Shown here: positions 8,537 to 16,924 of the stretch, one piece after another
Position numbering within the stretch: position 1 is the stretch's first letter
Layout: each line of letters begins with the position of its first letter
Translations under genes and position numbers: made by a program
Assembly: GCF_017565745.1 (NCBI RefSeq)
Contig: NZ_JAGDYM010000002.1
Span: 22,724-86,723 of the forward strand
Reading direction: 5' to 3'
DNA from: Leucobacter weissii
GTDB lineage: Bacteria > Actinomycetota > Actinomycetes > Actinomycetales > Microbacteriaceae
Length of the DNA stretch: 64,000 bases
The notes under the pieces: model-generated
Databases searched by the model: none
Told to the model about the DNA's origin: nothing
The model's input: only the letters and a program-made list of their open reading frames with translations

Positions 8537-8995
8537 ATGCCAGACATTTTCGGAGTGATCGCCGACGCGAACCGGCGCGACATCCTGCAGGTGCTGCTCG
8601 AGCGCTATGCGCAGGGCGCCGAGATCAGCGTCTCCGAGATCGTCACGCAGCTGGAGATCAGCCAGCCCACCGTGTCGAAGCACCTGAAGGTCCTGCGCGA
8701 GGCCGACCTGGTCACCGTGCGCGAGGACGGGCAGCACCGCTTCTACTCGCTCGATCCCGAGCCGCTCGAGCTGGTCGAGGACTTCGTGATCCCGTTCCTC
8801 TCGGTGGGCTTCGAGACCGAGGTGACCGTCGAGTACCGTTCGGAGACGGGGGAGCTCCTGCCCGACCCCGAGGCGGGCGACACCGAGGTGCTCCCCGAGG
8901 AGCTGGCCACGGCCGCGGAGCGGATCGGCCGGGCGGCGGCGAATGCGGAGCACCGGGTCAAGGAGCTCGTGGCGAGGTTCCGACTGGGGGACTGA
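8537..8995 (+). CDS. ArsR-family winged-helix transcriptional regulator
   Basis: A 152-residue protein (start MPDIFGVIAD). It has an N-terminal winged helix-turn-helix with the recognition segment SQPTVSKHLKVL and a wing RFYSL. The rest is acidic, ending in a helical region of about 45 residues. The Cys-based metal sites of ArsR/SmtB sensors are not seen, so this is probably not a metal sensor. It resembles the small actinobacterial helix-turn-helix regulators of unknown ligand. ATG 8531 is an alternative start. Confidence 0.75.
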   Translation: MPDIFGVIADANRRDILQVLLERYAQGAEISVSEIVTQLEISQPTVSKHLKVLREADLVTVREDGQHRFYSLDPEPLELVEDFVIPFLSVGFETEVTVEYRSETGELLPDPEAGDTEVLPEELATAAERIGRAAANAEHRVKELVARFRLGD

Positions 8996-9030
8996 CCGCC
9001 CCCGCGGTTCGACCCCTGGCCCGCCCGATC

Positions 9031-9660
9031 ATGACGCGCGCACACGAGCCCTCGACCGGCGAGTCCGTCGACGCCTCCCACGAGGTGCGCAAGACCATCG
9101 CCGTCAACATGCGCAAGACCCGCCTGTCGCGGGGACTCAGCATCCGCGAGCTGGCCGAGCGCACGGGCATCAGCGCCGCGCTGCTCTCGCAGATCGAGCG
9201 GGGCAACGCGAACACCACGATCGACGCCCTCACCAAGCTGGCGGTGGCGCTGGATCTCTCCTTCGCGGATCTCACCTGGCGGTACCTCGCCGAGCCGCAG
9301 GTGGTGCGCGCCCACGAGGGGGATGTCGTCGAGCACCCCTCGGGCGCCGTGCGCACGGTCTTCGGATCGACCGACCGGCGCCGGTTCGAGATCTCCATCG
9401 GCGTGGTCGAGGCCGGCCGCCTGAGCGAGCGATCCACCCACGGCATCGGCTCCGTCGAGTACACCGTGGTGATCTCGGGCGGAGTCACCGTGGAGACACC
9501 GGAATGGAGCATCCTCCTCGATCGCGGAGATGCCGTCCGCTTCTCCGGGGAGCTGGAGCACGCCTACCGCGCCGGCGCGGAGCGCGCCGAGATCCTCACC
9601 CTCGTCTCCTCGACCGATGACTGGAACGGCTCCGCCGAGCCGGAGGAGCCGAACGCCTAG
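9031..9660 (+). CDS. XRE-type helix-turn-helix regulator with C-terminal cupin
   Basis: A 209-residue regulator. The XRE DNA-binding domain (about residues 22-78) has the typical GLSIRELAERTGISAALLSQ core. A cupin-2 sensor domain (about residues 130-200) follows. Family members bind a small molecule in the cupin barrel and often repress amino-acid or polyamine uptake and degradation genes. No ribosome binding site is clear at this ATG. It follows the ArsR gene by 35 bases, so the two may be cotranscribed. The target is unknown. Confidence 0.85.
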   Translation: MTRAHEPSTGESVDASHEVRKTIAVNMRKTRLSRGLSIRELAERTGISAALLSQIERGNANTTIDALTKLAVALDLSFADLTWRYLAEPQVVRAHEGDVVEHPSGAVRTVFGSTDRRRFEISIGVVEAGRLSERSTHGIGSVEYTVVISGGVTVETPEWSILLDRGDAVRFSGELEHAYRAGAERAEILTLVSSTDDWNGSAEPEEPNA

Positions 9661-9893
9661 GCACACTCGTTTCCTCGATCGGGCGCTCATGCCTGGTCCG
9701 TGGGTCGATCCGGGCTGCCGTCCGGTTCGTATTCCGCCTGCCCCCGGGGGGGCTTTCCGTTCCAGGGGGTGGATTCCTTTCCCTCGGGGGTATCTTTCGC
9801 TTCCGGGGGCACGTTACTGCGGTTCACCGAGGTACCCCCCGAGTCCCAACGTACTTCCGGACGCACAGCCACCGCGCGCCGCGCGCCCGCGGG
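9661..9893. other. Convergent intergenic region with four evenly spaced G-tracts
   Basis: No gene is visible. Runs of five to seven G occur at 9746-9752, 9765-9769, 9786-9790 and 9805-9809, with starts spaced 19, 21 and 19 bases apart. The strand could form a long-loop G-quadruplex or pause polymerase at the convergent gene ends. Confidence 0.4.
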
Positions 9894-10961
9894 CTACGCC
9901 GAGGCCGGGTGCAGCACGATGACGCCGCGGTAGGCGGGGTCGCCCCACCAGGTGATGGCGTCGACGTCGGACGCCGCGATCGGCAGATCGTGGGTGTCGA
10001 CCCAGGACTCGCCGTTCTCGGCGTCGATCCAGGGGTCGTGCAGCAGGAAGAATCCGTCGCGGTAGCCGTGGGCGAGCACCCAGTGGGCGCAGGCCGTTCC
10101 GTGCAGCAGCAGCTCGTCGATGAGCAGCAGTACGGGACGGTCCGCCGAGACGTGCGCCGCGATCTCGTCCACCGTGGTCAGCCGGTGACGCACGGGGATC
10201 CCCAGCTCGGCCGCGCGGTCCTCGTCGTCGGCGTCCACGAGGGCGCGCACCTCCAGGCCGACCTCGTCGCCGAGGTGCTCGTTCAGGAGCGGGCCCGAGG
10301 TGCTGACCTCCACCTCGGGGCGGTAGACGTCGAGGTCGGCGTGCACCGCCAGCCCGGTCGGCCCGCAGCCCGGGAAGTGCGCCGCGCGACGCCAGATCCG
10401 CAGCTCCTGCGCGCGGGTGATGCCGCCGTCCGAGGCCCCGGCCTGCGCCATCAGCAGCGCGACCGGCCCGCAACTGTACTCCGTGGTCTGGCGGTAGTAG
10501 GGGAACGACCGGTGGGGCCAGTCGTCGAGATAGCGCACGTAGCCGGCCGCCGCCGCGGTTCCGGCGCCGGACGGGATCGGCGCGGGCAGGGGCGAGAAGC
10601 CGTTCCGGAGCGCGTGCGCCCCGGCGCCGCCGTCGGCATCCTCCCACTTCACGCTCGCCACGCCGCCCCGGCCGCGCGCCTCGTCGAGCAGCGCCGCGAC
10701 GGCCGCGTCCAGAGCCGCGTCGTTCAGCGCGCGGAGCCGGGCGATCTTGCGGTAGGCGGTGTGCGGCCGGTGCGTGACCAGCAGCGCCGCCTCGACGCCG
10801 TGCTCGCCGCGCAGCTCGACGACCTCGGGGTGGTAGACCTCGGGGATCGCGAGCCAGGCGTCCCGCTCCTCCTCGCCCAGCAGGGCGGCGAGTTCGTCGC
10901 CGGAGTCCTGCCCGAGCGCGAGCGCGCGGGGGCGGATGGAAGCGGTCGGTCGGTGCGTCAC
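9894..10961 (-). CDS. Peptidase C39-like family protein with acetyltransferase-like N-terminus
   Basis: A 355-residue cytosolic protein without signal peptide. Residues 155-330 match the papain-like C39_2 fold: EYSCGP (Cys164), AHWVLAHG (His293 or His298) and LHDPW (Asp309) are candidate catalytic residues. The first about 130 residues resemble a degenerate GNAT fold. The GTG start overlaps the upstream ATPase stop as GTGA and has AGGAGA upstream. It is the last gene of a peptide-type ABC import operon, so it may process the imported peptide. Substrate is unknown, and it lacks the exporter domains of bacteriocin C39 transporters. Confidence 0.75.
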   Translation of the reverse strand: MTHRPTASIRPRALALGQDSGDELAALLGEEERDAWLAIPEVYHPEVVELRGEHGVEAALLVTHRPHTAYRKIARLRALNDAALDAAVAALLDEARGRGGVASVKWEDADGGAGAHALRNGFSPLPAPIPSGAGTAAAAGYVRYLDDWPHRSFPYYRQTTEYSCGPVALLMAQAGASDGGITRAQELRIWRRAAHFPGCGPTGLAVHADLDVYRPEVEVSTSGPLLNEHLGDEVGLEVRALVDADDEDRAAELGIPVRHRLTTVDEIAAHVSADRPVLLLIDELLLHGTACAHWVLAHGYRDGFFLLHDPWIDAENGESWVDTHDLPIAASDVDAITWWGDPAYRGVIVLHPASA

Positions 10962-12934
10962 GGGATCTCCTGGGGGTCTGGGCGGTCGTCTGGTCGCGCG
11001 GGGTGGAACGCCGGGGCCGGGCGGGCGTCGTCGATCAGCTGCCGGGTATACGCGTGCTGCGGCGCCGAGAGGACGTCGCGCCTCGGGCCGCTCTCCACCA
11101 CACGGCCGTCGAGCAGCACGAGCACGCGGTCGGCGAGCTGGTTGATCACCCCCAGGTCGTGAGAGATGAACAGCAGCGAGAGGCGCTCCGAGCGTCGCAG
11201 CTCCGACAGCAGGTTGAGGATCTGCGCCTGCACCGAGACGTCCAGCGCCGAGACGGACTCGTCGCAGATCAGGATCTCCGGCTCGAGCGCCAGTGCCCGC
11301 GCGATGGCCACGCGCTGGCGCTGGCCGCCGGAGAGATCCCCGGGCCGGCGCGTCGCGAAGGCGGCGGGCAGCCCCACGCGCTCCAGGAGCGCCCCGGTCC
11401 CGCCGGGATCCCGCCCCGCGATGCGCAGCACCTCCCGCAGCGCGAAGCCGACGGTGTGCGCGGGGTTGAGGGCCGACGCGGGGTCCTGGAACACGATCTG
11501 CACCGCGCCGGATCCGGCGGCCCGCCGAGCCGCAGCGCTCCGGGGCGCGGTTCTCCGTGCCGCGGCGCGCGCCCCGGCTCCGCCGGGCGTCTCGATCGTG
11601 CCCCGCTCCGCCTGCTCCAGCCCCACGATGCAGCGGGCCAGGGTGGTCTTGCCCGAGCCGGACTCGCCGACGATGCCGAGCACCTCCCCCCGCTCGAGCT
11701 CGAAGGAGACGTCGTCGAGCGCCGTGGCGGCGCCGAAGCTCTTGGTGAGCCGCGCGACCCGCAGGACGACCTCGCCCGCCGGCCCCTCCGCCGTCTCCGC
11801 GGTCCCCGCCGGAGCCGACGGCTCGGGGCGGGGATCCGCGGCGACGGGACGGACGCGGGGGAGGGGAGCGCCGGCCTCGTAGGCGGCGACCTCGCGGCCC
11901 TTCTCGCGGCCGTCCTCGATCCGGAGCAGTCGGGGTGGCGGCACCTCGCGCACCCGGGCGGCCTCCGCGTAGCCGTCGCCGAAGGTGAGGCCGGGCGGCG
12001 GGCGGTGCTCCGCCGTCTCGATCCAGGGCACGGTGGGCAGGCGGTCCGCGCGGTGATCGATCGAGGTGCTGGCGGCGAGCAGGCCCGCCGTGTAGGGGTG
12101 GAGCGGGCGTTCGAGCACGTCGGCGGTCGCGCCCCGTTCGACGACGGATCCCGCGAGCAGCACCGTCGTGCTCGCCGCGTACCCGCGCACCAGATCGAGA
12201 TCGTGGCTGATGAGGACGACGGCGAGCCCCCGGCTGCGCTGCAGCTCCGCGAGCAGCTCGAGGATCCCGCCCTGCGTTGACGCGTCGAGCGCCGTGGTGG
12301 GCTCGTCGGCGAGCAGCACGTCGGGGTCGGCGGCGAGCGCCGCGGCGATGGCGGCGCGCTGCCGCATCCCGCCCGAGAGCTGGTGCGGATACTGCGCGGC
12401 GACCCGCTCGGGCAGGCTCACCTCGGAGAGGCGCTCGGACACCAGCCGGCGCAGTCGTCCCGCATCGCCGAACGTGCGCCGTCCCCGCCCGGTGCGGCGC
12501 GCCGCGGAGACGGTGTCGGCGATCTGGCGCCCCACGGTGTGCACGGGGCTCAGGCTGGTGAACGGGTCCTGCAGCAGCAGCGCGATCCGACGACCGCGCA
12601 GGCCGTCCCAGTCCGCCTCCCGCGATCGCGCGAGATCGAGCGAGGCGCGGTCGGTCCCGTCCCGCGCGCCGCCCAGTCGCACCGTGCCGCGGGCGGAGAG
12701 CGCGGGCGGCAGCAGCCCGATCATCGCGCGGGCCGCGAGCGACTTGCCGGATCCGGACTCGCCGACGATGGCCGCCGTCTCGCCGGCGGCGACGCTCAGC
12801 GAGAGCCCCCGCACGATCGGCCGGTCTCCCGCGGAGACGTCGAGATCCCGCACCTCGAGCACGGACGCGGTGCGCGCTCCCGGCGAGGGGTGGGCGCCGC
12901 GCGCGTCCGGCGTCGCGCCGATGCCGTGGTTCAT
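10958..12934 (-). CDS. Fused double ATPase of a peptide-type ABC importer (DppD-DppF like)
   Basis: A 658-residue protein with two complete nucleotide-binding domains. The first has GESGSGKS (58-65), the signature LSGGMRQR and Walker B LLADEP. The second has GESGSGKT near residue 420, LSGGQRQR and Walker B LICDES. The two are joined by a disordered Pro/Ala linker. It powers import by the two permeases upstream. Start and stop overlap the neighbours as ATGA and GTGA, which shows tight operon coupling. Confidence 0.9.
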   Translation of the reverse strand: MNHGIGATPDARGAHPSPGARTASVLEVRDLDVSAGDRPIVRGLSLSVAAGETAAIVGESGSGKSLAARAMIGLLPPALSARGTVRLGGARDGTDRASLDLARSREADWDGLRGRRIALLLQDPFTSLSPVHTVGRQIADTVSAARRTGRGRRTFGDAGRLRRLVSERLSEVSLPERVAAQYPHQLSGGMRQRAAIAAALAADPDVLLADEPTTALDASTQGGILELLAELQRSRGLAVVLISHDLDLVRGYAASTTVLLAGSVVERGATADVLERPLHPYTAGLLAASTSIDHRADRLPTVPWIETAEHRPPPGLTFGDGYAEAARVREVPPPRLLRIEDGREKGREVAAYEAGAPLPRVRPVAADPRPEPSAPAGTAETAEGPAGEVVLRVARLTKSFGAATALDDVSFELERGEVLGIVGESGSGKTTLARCIVGLEQAERGTIETPGGAGARAAARRTAPRSAAARRAAGSGAVQIVFQDPASALNPAHTVGFALREVLRIAGRDPGGTGALLERVGLPAAFATRRPGDLSGGQRQRVAIARALALEPEILICDESVSALDVSVQAQILNLLSELRRSERLSLLFISHDLGVINQLADRVLVLLDGRVVESGPRRDVLSAPQHAYTRQLIDDARPAPAFHPARPDDRPDPQEIP

Positions 12935-13899
12935 CGCTCCGCGCCCCCGTCCGGCCCCTCCGCCGTGCCGCGCGCGGCATACCGCTCCGAGAGCCAGTCG
13001 CCGAGCAGGTTGACGGCGCACGCCACGGCGATGATGAGCAGGGCCGGCACCCACACCGCGGCGGGGTTGTCGGCCATGATGAGCCTCCCGTCGGCGAGCT
13101 GCCGGCCCCAGTCGGCGCTGCCCGGCGGCACGCCGAGGCCCAGGAAGGAGAGCGAGGAGAGGGCGACGAGCGCGAAGGCCACGTTGAGCAGGAGGTTGGT
13201 CACCACGAGCGGCAGCACGTTCGGCAGGATGTGCACGAACATGATCCGGCCCGAGCCGACCCCGGCGACGCGCGCCGACTCGATGTAGGGCCTGGCCGAC
13301 TGCTCCAGCACCGCGGCGCGCACGATCCTGATGTCGGAGGGGCTGAAGAGCAGGATGAGCAGCGCGACGGTCAGCCAGTAGCCCGCGCCGAAGACGCCCA
13401 CGACCACGATGGCGACGAGCACCACGGGGAGCGCGAACAGCAGGTCGGACCACCGGGAGACGGCGAAGTCGACGACGCCGCGCCGGTAGCCCGCGAGCGT
13501 GCCGAGCAGCACGCCGAGCACCGCCGAGCCCAGCGCGATGACGAGCGGGCCCGCGATGGCCGAGCGCGCCCCGGCGACGGAGAGCTGCCAGATGTCGCGC
13601 CCGAGCTGATCGGTGCCGAGGGGGTGCCCCGGCGCCCCGGCGGGCAGGAGGGCGTCGAGGATCTCCTGCCGCGTCGCATCGGGGTAGAGGATCGGCCCGA
13701 GGATCGCGGCCAGCAGCGCGAGCGCGACGATCACGGCGGCGGCGGCGATGAGGCCGGGCACGCGGGCGAGGCGCCGGGTCGGGCCGAGACGGCGGGCGCC
13801 CGCCGCGACCGCGCCGGTCTCGAGGCCGGCGCCGGCCTCGACGGCGGTGACGGTCTCGCGCGCCGAGCCGGGCTCCGACGTGCGCCGCTGCCCGCTCAC
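12931..13899 (-). CDS. Peptide-type ABC permease, DppC/OppC family
   Basis: A 322-residue inner membrane protein. After a variable N-terminus and a first helix near residue 40 it has the OppC_N-type segment ending HPLGTDQLGRDIW, then the permease core with five or six helices and an EAA-type coupling loop (ESARVAGVGSGRIMFVHILP). GTG start, overlapping the upstream permease stop as GTGA. Confidence 0.9.
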   Translation of the reverse strand: MSGQRRTSEPGSARETVTAVEAGAGLETGAVAAGARRLGPTRRLARVPGLIAAAAVIVALALLAAILGPILYPDATRQEILDALLPAGAPGHPLGTDQLGRDIWQLSVAGARSAIAGPLVIALGSAVLGVLLGTLAGYRRGVVDFAVSRWSDLLFALPVVLVAIVVVGVFGAGYWLTVALLILLFSPSDIRIVRAAVLEQSARPYIESARVAGVGSGRIMFVHILPNVLPLVVTNLLLNVAFALVALSSLSFLGLGVPPGSADWGRQLADGRLIMADNPAAVWVPALLIIAVACAVNLLGDWLSERYAARGTAEGPDGGAER

Positions 13900-14870
13900 C
13901 GTCGGAGCCTCGGGTCGAGGGCGGCGTAGAGCAGGTCGACGACGATCGCCACGCCGACGATCACCGCGGCCACCAGGAGGGTGACCGCCTGCACGACGGG
14001 GACGTCCTTGAAGATCACGGCGTCCTCCAGCAGCGTGCCGATGCCGGGCAGCGCGAACACGGTCTCGACGAAGATCGCGCCGCCGACCAGATAGGTGAGC
14101 ACGAGGCCGGCGCCGGTGACGATCGGGATGGCCGCGTTCCGCAGGGCCAGGCCGCGCACGCGCCGGGCCGGCAGGCCGCGTGCCCGGGCGGAGACGATGT
14201 ACTCCTGCTCGAGCTCGCGGATCACGGCCGTGCGGGTGATCTTCGTGAGGATCGCTCCGAGGCCGAGGGCGAGGGCCGCGGAGGGCAGCACCAGATGCCA
14301 CAGGGTGTCTGCGCCCCCGCCGCCGATGCCGTAGAGGGGGAACCAGCCCAGCGCGAAGGCGAACACGTAGAGGAGCAGCAGGCTCGTCGCGAACGCCGGG
14401 GCGCTGATCCCGAGGATCGCGACGACCGTGATGGACCGGTCGAGCGCGGATCCCGGCCTGAGGGCGCTCAGCACGCCGAGCGGGATCGAGACCGCCGCGG
14501 CGAGGACGAACGCGCCGAGCGCGAGCAGCACGGTGTTGCCGGCCCGGGCGAAGATGACGTCGGCCACGGCCGATTGATGGCGGACGGACTGACCCAGGTC
14601 GCCGCTCAGCGCATTGCCGAGCCAGTGCAGGTACTGCAGATGGACGGGGTCGTCCAGGCGGTACTGCTCGCGGATGACGGCCACCGCCTCCGGAGACACG
14701 TCCTTGGGGCCCAGGATGTTCCTGACGATGTCGCCGGGGGCGAGGTGCACGAGCGAGAACACGAGCACCGAGATGACGAAGAGCAGCGCGAGCGCGCCGA
14801 GCACGCGCAGCGCGAGCATCCGGAGGAGCGGATGCCCGCGCTGCGCGCGACCCGAGGCGCCCGGGGTCAT
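13896..14870 (-). CDS. Peptide-type ABC permease, DppB/OppB family
   Basis: A 324-residue membrane protein with an N-terminal helix, then the family segment LVHLAPGDIV, then a six-helix permease core with the EAA loop (EYIVSARARGLPARRV). It pairs with the DppC-like permease. ATGA overlap with the binding-protein gene. Confidence 0.9.
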   Translation of the reverse strand: MTPGASGRAQRGHPLLRMLALRVLGALALLFVISVLVFSLVHLAPGDIVRNILGPKDVSPEAVAVIREQYRLDDPVHLQYLHWLGNALSGDLGQSVRHQSAVADVIFARAGNTVLLALGAFVLAAAVSIPLGVLSALRPGSALDRSITVVAILGISAPAFATSLLLLYVFAFALGWFPLYGIGGGGADTLWHLVLPSAALALGLGAILTKITRTAVIRELEQEYIVSARARGLPARRVRGLALRNAAIPIVTGAGLVLTYLVGGAIFVETVFALPGIGTLLEDAVIFKDVPVVQAVTLLVAAVIVGVAIVVDLLYAALDPRLRR

Positions 14871-16471
14871 CCGGCGCTGCGCTGGAGCTTCGCCGGCCAC
14901 GGCGAGACGAAGCTGAACGTGCCGTAGTCGGGCAGGGAGACGCCGTTCGAGAACGCCGTCGCGCGCTCGCCCCACCAGAGCGGGAAGTAGGCGTTGTCGG
15001 CGGCCTGCAGGCGGTTCGCCTCGATCAGGAGCTCGAGCCGCTTCGTCTCGTCGAGCTCGCTCCGCGCGGCGGTCAGCGCATCGGTCACCTCGGGGTTCTC
15101 GTACTTGGCCAGGTTCTCCGGCCCGAGGAACCACGAGGTGAGCTCGGCGGGATCCCCGGTGGTCGAGGAGTAGGACATGAAGCTCAGCCCGTGCTCGCCG
15201 TCGCCGAGCGTCTCGAACCACTGCGAGATGGGCAGCTCGGTCACGGTCACGGAGATCCCGATCTCCTCGAGGTTCTGGGCGAGGGACTGCGCGGCGAGGC
15301 CCAGCTCGGGCAGGGTGTTGGGGTAGGTCAGCTCGGTCTCGAAGCCGTCGGCGTGCTCCGAGGCGGCGAGTTCGGCCCCGGCCGTGTCGAGGTCGAAGGC
15401 GTAGCCGGGCAGCTCGCCGAGGCGCTGCCGCGCCTCCTCGGGCGAGAACGCGGTCTCGAGCTGCGAGGGCGTGAGCAGCGCCGTGGCCACCTCGCCGTGC
15501 CCGTTCAGCACCTTCTCCACGACGCTCGCGCCGTCGAAGCTGTGGGCGACGGCGTTCCGCACGTGCACGTCGTCGAACGGCGCGAGCGAGGTGTCGAAGG
15601 TGAGGCCCACGTAGGAGCGATCCGGCGTGTAGGCCACCTCGATGTTCTCCGAGCCCTCCCACTGCGCGGACTGCTGCAGGGGCACGTTGAACGACAGGTC
15701 GAGGTCGCCGCTCTGCTGCGCGAGCAGCCGGGTGTTCTCGTCCGGGATGATCTCGAAGCGGATGCTCTCGTACTCGGCCTCCCCTCCCCACCAGGTGTCG
15801 ACGCCGGTGAAGGTGATGTGCGAGTCCGGCACGAACTCGCTGGCCTGGTAGGGGCCGGTGCCGAGGAGGAGGCCCTCGCCGGTGCCGATGTCGTCGCCGT
15901 GCTCCTCCCAGTAGGCGGCCGGAGCCACGAAGAGCCCGGCTGAGGCGCTGGGGATCCAGGTGAACCCGACGTCGGGCTCCGCGAGTCGGATGGTGATCTC
16001 GTTCTCGCCGGTCTCCTCGGCGCTCTCGAGGTTGCCGTACCAGGTGGCGAACTGCGGCGAGACCTCGGCGTCCTGCGACTTCTCGATGCTCACCAGGATG
16101 TCGTCGACGGTCACGGGGGTGCCGTCCTGGAACTTCGCGTCATCGCGGATCCGATAGACGTAGGTCTGCGGATCCGGTTGCTCCCACGATTCCGCGAGTC
16201 CCGGCTGCAGATTGCCGGTGGCGTCGACGGAGACCAGGCCCTCCGCGGCGATCGCCGCGACGTAGTAGTTGAGGATGCCGGCCTCCTGGCCGGGATAGAG
16301 GTTCTCGAGCGATCCCGGGAGGGCGACCGTCAGCTGCTCGGTGTCGCCGTCGCTCGGAGCGCCGCCCCCCGTCTGCGGGGCGCAGCCGCTCGCCAGCAGG
16401 GCTGCCGCGAGGGCGGCGGCGGTGGCGATCGAGGCCGGGCCTCGCCGTTGGATTCGTGTGGGTCTGGGCAT
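14867..16471 (-). CDS. Peptide-type ABC substrate-binding lipoprotein
   Basis: A 534-residue SBP_bac_5 family protein, first gene of the operon. The lipobox LLASGC puts lipidated Cys at residue 30. The mature part has the family signature around VYRIRDDAKFQDGTPVTVDD and the typical C-terminal FPLWW segment. It delivers ligand to the two permeases encoded next. Dipeptides, oligopeptides, nickel chelates and opines are all possible ligands; the sequence alone does not decide. Confidence 0.9.
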   Translation of the reverse strand: MPRPTRIQRRGPASIATAAALAAALLASGCAPQTGGGAPSDGDTEQLTVALPGSLENLYPGQEAGILNYYVAAIAAEGLVSVDATGNLQPGLAESWEQPDPQTYVYRIRDDAKFQDGTPVTVDDILVSIEKSQDAEVSPQFATWYGNLESAEETGENEITIRLAEPDVGFTWIPSASAGLFVAPAAYWEEHGDDIGTGEGLLLGTGPYQASEFVPDSHITFTGVDTWWGGEAEYESIRFEIIPDENTRLLAQQSGDLDLSFNVPLQQSAQWEGSENIEVAYTPDRSYVGLTFDTSLAPFDDVHVRNAVAHSFDGASVVEKVLNGHGEVATALLTPSQLETAFSPEEARQRLGELPGYAFDLDTAGAELAASEHADGFETELTYPNTLPELGLAAQSLAQNLEEIGISVTVTELPISQWFETLGDGEHGLSFMSYSSTTGDPAELTSWFLGPENLAKYENPEVTDALTAARSELDETKRLELLIEANRLQAADNAYFPLWWGERATAFSNGVSLPDYGTFSFVSPWPAKLQRSAG

Positions 16472-16749
16472 GTCGGGGATCCCTCGGTTTCTGTGCGGCG
16501 AACGGATGGCGGGCCTCCCGGGCGCCGCCGGGCATCCCGATGAGATTGTTTGCCAGTTCTTGCTACTTGACTATTTATGGTAAACACTCTTCGGGACCGT
16601 CGCGACGGATTCCCGTCATGAAACGACATATTGGCGGGTCTCCGCGCCCCCGCGTCCGGGACGGGATTCCCCGAGCACCGGCTGGTGGGTGTAGCATAAG
16701 GTGTTTGAAGGATCGGGTTCTCGGTCCGAGGACTTTGTGAGGTATATAC
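16472..16749. promoter_or_regulatory. Divergent promoter region with an imperfect inverted repeat
   Basis: The region separates the ABC operon (minus) from the bS22 gene (plus). GTTTGCCA (16548-16555) and TGGTAAAC (16578-16585) are inverted with one mismatch, in an AT-rich stretch about 75-110 bases before the operon's first ATG. This is a plausible operator for the ABC operon. TAGCAT at 16692-16697 is a candidate -10 box for bS22. Confidence 0.4.
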
Positions 16750-16848
16750 GTGGGTTCAGTCATCAAGAAGCGGCGCAAGCGCATGTCGAAGAAGAAGCAC
16801 CGCAAGCTGCTTCGCAAGACGCGTCACCAGCGCCGCAACAAGAAGTAA
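16750..16848 (+). CDS. Small basic ribosomal protein bS22 (AURKAIP1/COX24 domain)
   Basis: A 32-residue protein, about half Lys or Arg, starting at GTG (MGSVIKKRRKRM) and ending RRNKK. Its sequence matches the tiny actinobacterial protein found on the small ribosomal subunit near the decoding centre, often annotated as an AURKAIP1/COX24 domain protein. GAGG lies about 9 bases upstream. It is followed by a strong terminator, so it is a single-gene unit. Confidence 0.9.
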   Translation: MGSVIKKRRKRMSKKKHRKLLRKTRHQRRNKK

Positions 16849-16868
16849 CCGCATCGGCCGGTGAAGTC

Positions 16869-16898
16869 GGCGTCGGGCGTCATCGCCCGGCGCCTTTT
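16869..16898 (+). terminator. Intrinsic terminator of the bS22 gene
   Basis: GGCGTCGGGCG (16869-16879) pairs with CGCCCGGCGCC (16884-16894) with one G-U pair and a four-base loop, followed directly by TTTT. Confidence 0.8.
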
Positions 16899-16924
16899 GC
16901 CGTCCCTGTCGCAGGGGGAGCGGG

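Noticed and set aside
7230..8558. Plus-strand open frame opposite trkH
   Set aside because: Its composition is low-complexity (Asp, Arg, Glu, His), and trkH on the other strand has all four pore motifs.
9894..10961. Bacteriocin-processing C39 exporter
   Set aside because: No membrane or ATPase domain is fused to it, and the operon encodes an importer with a binding lipoprotein.
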